Source of the DNA: UBA2365 sp964594045
GTDB taxonomy: Bacteria > Bacteroidota > Bacteroidia > Chitinophagales > Saprospiraceae
Direction: 5' to 3'
DNA: 64,000 nucleotides
NCBI GenBank assembly: GCA_964594045.1
Contig: CAZQKR010000018.1
Location: 28,481-92,480 of the forward strand
Made by a program: the position numbers and the translations under genes. Numbering within the stretch: position 1 is the stretch's first letter; each line of letters begins with the position of its first letter. The notes under the pieces are model-generated. The model saw only the letters and a program-made list of their open reading frames with translations, was not told where the DNA came from and did no database searches. Shown piece after piece: positions 61,788 to 64,000 of the stretch.

Positions 61788-63176
61788 TTAAAATGGATAG
61801 ATCCGGATGTGGCCGGGATGATTCAGGAAACGTTTGATGATGGTGTTCTGGTCAGGGAAAAAACTGGATTTGCCCACCATTTCCGCCAATTCTTCCGGAT
61901 GTGAATAAGCCTGGTCAGTTGAGACAAAATCAAACCCGAAGTAGTTGCCGTTCCTGACCACTACGACGGCCATTTCATCCCGGGTTCTCCCGGAGTCCAC
62001 CAGGACCATATTGGAGGGCGATATCCTGCTTAGATTTTGAACGGCATCCATAACCCTCTCATTGTACGTTTCCGGAGGCTCTATGTGCATACATGCACCC
62101 AGACATTTTCCAATTTTGAGTTCAAAGCAGGCATTTTCGCTTTTATCCAGACTCATGAGTTTTGCGCACAACTGATATTCATCCCTTATCCATTTCAGCT
62201 GGTTTTTGGCAGCCAGAAAAGAAGCGTGTTCGGAGATCAGCCTTTTGTTTTTGCGGTTTGCAACCAGGTTTTTGTGGATCTCGAAAACGAGGTATCCATC
62301 CAGATCTTCAGCCAGGGAAATAAAATATGGAAAGGTATTGTGCCGCGCAGACCGGTTGATTTCAGGTTGCAGATGTTTGATCTCATGATTCTCCATCAGA
62401 AAGGCAACCAGGTCGCTGCCCGTGATTTCAAATCTGATGGAATGGACCCTTTGATATAATTTATTTGATTTTGGATTGATCTGCTGAAAGTGCTGTTTGA
62501 TCCTTTTTCTGATATTGATGCTTTTGCCCACATATATCACCCTTTCATTTTGATCCAGCATATAGTATACGCCGGTTTTTTCGGGCAAGGCTTCGATCTC
62601 CTCAACCTTCAGGGATGGCGGCAGGGTGACGCTTTTACCGGCTGACCTGAGAAAATGCTCAGGGCTTGCATAACCGTTTTTTTGGTTCATGATCATGTTG
62701 AAAATCGTTCCGGTTGCCATGACATCTGCCATAGCGCGGTGCCTTGCATCCACATGAATGTTAAAATGTCTGATCAGATTGCCCAAACTGTACGATTGCA
62801 GGCCGGGAAAGGTTTTCCTGGACAACTGTACGGTACATAAAAGCTTCTTGCTGTAGGTGTAGCCAAGTCTCCTGAATTCTTCCTGGATAAAACCATAGTC
62901 AAATCTCACGTTATGGGCAACAAAAACTGAATCCTCAGTCAATTCGATGATCTCCCTGGCTATTTCATAGAACTTTGGCGCATGCTGCACCATTTCGTTG
63001 GTTATTCCCGTCAGATTGGTGATAAAGACAGGAATGGAACGCTCCGGATTGATGAGGCTTTGATATTCCCTGACTACATTGCCGTCCTCGATAAGTTGGA
63101 TGGCAATTTCAATGATCTTTTCCTGATGGGCAGAGCCACCGGTCGTTTCCACATCTATGATCGCGTACCTGTTCAC
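61788..63176 (-). CDS. DnaQ-type exonuclease fused to a GIY-YIG (UvrC-like) domain
   Basis: A 462-residue protein. Residues 1-165 are a DEDDh 3'-5' exonuclease: IIDVETTGG with Asp8 and Glu10, FITNLTGITNEMVQHAPKFY, VFVAHNVRFDYGFIQEEF and HRAMADVMATG. After a linker, residues about 195-280 are a GIY-YIG nuclease: TGVYYMLDQNERVIYVGKSI, NIRKRIKQHF and FLMENHEIKHLQPEINRSAR. The C-terminal part contains a Cys-containing segment (FELKIGKCLGACMHIEPPET) like the UvrC/Cho interdomain region. This fusion is known in several phyla and probably acts in DNA repair. Confidence 0.92.
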   Translation of the reverse strand: MNRYAIIDVETTGGSAHQEKIIEIAIQLIEDGNVVREYQSLINPERSIPVFITNLTGITNEMVQHAPKFYEIAREIIELTEDSVFVAHNVRFDYGFIQEEFRRLGYTYSKKLLCTVQLSRKTFPGLQSYSLGNLIRHFNIHVDARHRAMADVMATGTIFNMIMNQKNGYASPEHFLRSAGKSVTLPPSLKVEEIEALPEKTGVYYMLDQNERVIYVGKSINIRKRIKQHFQQINPKSNKLYQRVHSIRFEITGSDLVAFLMENHEIKHLQPEINRSARHNTFPYFISLAEDLDGYLVFEIHKNLVANRKNKRLISEHASFLAAKNQLKWIRDEYQLCAKLMSLDKSENACFELKIGKCLGACMHIEPPETYNERVMDAVQNLSRISPSNMVLVDSGRTRDEMAVVVVRNGNYFGFDFVSTDQAYSHPEELAEMVGKSSFFPDQNTIIKRFLNHPGHIRIYPF

Positions 63177-63451
63177 TTCACGGGCAGTTTCAAAAAAAAT
63201 TACATCAAAAAACTTCCAATATTACGACTATTTGATCAAAAAGAAATGATCGTAAGGAAAAAGATACAGACTGGTCCTACACAGTTTAATGTTTCTTCAC
63301 TGGAGGTTGATCGCAGTTTAGATATGATGAACATTTCATTTAGTAAACCAATAGTAAGAATTAGTGGTATACACATTCGAATTTCAGTCTGTGAAATCTG
63401 TTTTCAGGGGTAAATTCATTTTATGGTACGTTGTCCCCATTCTGTGATCAA

Positions 63452-63895
63452 CAGTACACAGGCAAGATGCACGAGTACACGGGCAAGATACATGAGTACA
63501 CAGACAAGATGCACGAGTTCACAGGCAAGAAGTACGAGTACAAAGGCAAGATGCACGAGTACACAGGCAAGAAGTACGAGTACAAAGGCAAGATGCACGA
63601 GTACACAGGCAAGATGCACGAGTACACAGACAAGATGCACGAGTACACAGACAAGATGCACGAGTTCACAGGCAAGAAGTACGAGTACACAGGCAAGTTG
63701 CACGAGTACACAGGCAAGTTGCACGAGTACACAGGCAAGAAGTACGAGTACACAGGCAAGTTGCACGAGTACACAGGCAAGATGCACGAGTACACAGACA
63801 AGATGCACGAGTACACAGACAAGATGCACGAGTTCACAGGCAAGAAGTACGAGTACACAGGCAAGTTGCACGAGTACACAGGCAAGTTGCACGAG
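63452..63895. repeat. 21-bp tandem array (about 21 units) with a higher-order 168-bp period
   Basis: Units have the form atgcacgagtacacaggcaa plus g, with variants at a few positions (aagtacgag, ttgcacgag, gagttcaca, cagacaag). Units 8-13 (63614 on) and 16-21 (63782 on) show the same order of variants, so an eight-unit block of 168 bp was duplicated. Because 21 is a multiple of three, several frames on both strands stay open for over 140 codons; none looks like a gene. No four-helix-bundle gene is seen before the window ends. 63177-63451 and 63896-64000 show no gene. Confidence 0.93.
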
Positions 63896-64000
63896 AGTAT
63901 GAGTGAGCATCACCAGAGCACGAAGCAGGATCTCCATACCAGAAATCGGTAGTATAAAATATATTGTGTAAACTAAAATAGAAAGATAAAACCAAGAGCA

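Noticed and set aside
63416..63952. Long open frames on both strands across the terminal array
   Set aside because: The 21-bp period is a multiple of three, so several frames are open at once. The products are simple heptad repeats with no start context, signal or family.

Overview
The window looks like chromosome from a Bacteroidota bacterium, probably of the Saprospiria/Chitinophagia side. The evidence is a type IX secretion protein with a CHU_C-type C-terminal sorting domain, a PorP/SprF-like protein, DUF5683 next to parAB, a CrtI/CruF carotenoid pair, many non-ATG starts, and promoters of the TTG-N18/19-TAnnTTTG type. No rRNA, tRNA, CRISPR array or transposase was seen.

Layout. 1-2841: end of a UDP-L-FucNAc pathway (capF, capG), interrupted between the two genes by a four-helix-bundle (S23/IVP-family) gene set between two inverted 21-bp tandem arrays. 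2838-3110: heptamer array and a dyad element. 3150-18405: a strikingly AT-rich surface-glycan island. It encodes CMP-sialic-acid synthesis (neuB-neuC-neuA), a 2-hydroxyacid dehydrogenase, a capsule-type transferase, a flippase, a polymerase, GT4-like transferases, an acyltransferase, an epimerase, a deacetylase and a GNAT protein. 18424-22577: base composition returns to normal, with a last glycosyltransferase, a fused glutaminase/PP-loop sugar amidotransferase, a barrel protein and a VanZ-like protein. 22578-27370: an accessory block in which every gene is separated by TTCGAA-rich inverted/tandem repeats. It holds a broken DUF4160 gene with an intact DUF2442 partner, two DUF4143 AAA ATPases, and a second four-helix-bundle gene in a 57-bp tandem array. 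27375-33270: initiating sugar transferase, Wza, Wzc and a lipoprotein, closed by a strong terminator. Together with 3150-21554 this makes a nearly complete Wzx/Wzy surface-polysaccharide locus.

33348-63176 is mostly core genome: lpdA, LysE-type exporter, PorP-like protein, smc, purM, tilS, YggS, a Nudix-type regulator, a DEAD-box helicase, der, rfbC/rfbD, a large T9SS cargo protein, small redox and DUF genes, carotenoid genes, an MBL hydrolase, parA/parB/DUF5683, and an exonuclease-GIY-YIG fusion. It is interrupted by a 236-bp multi-branched inverted-repeat element (37402-37637). The window ends in a third 21-bp-period tandem array (63452-63895).

The most unusual signal is the link between four-helix-bundle genes and their own tandem/inverted arrays. 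Both copies lie inside arrays, each with a different repeat family, and one repeat unit of the first family also sits in frame inside capG. I propose this as a possible mobile or repeat-maintaining system. Mobility and mechanism are inference. Both 100-N assembly gaps fall inside these arrays, so their true lengths are unknown.
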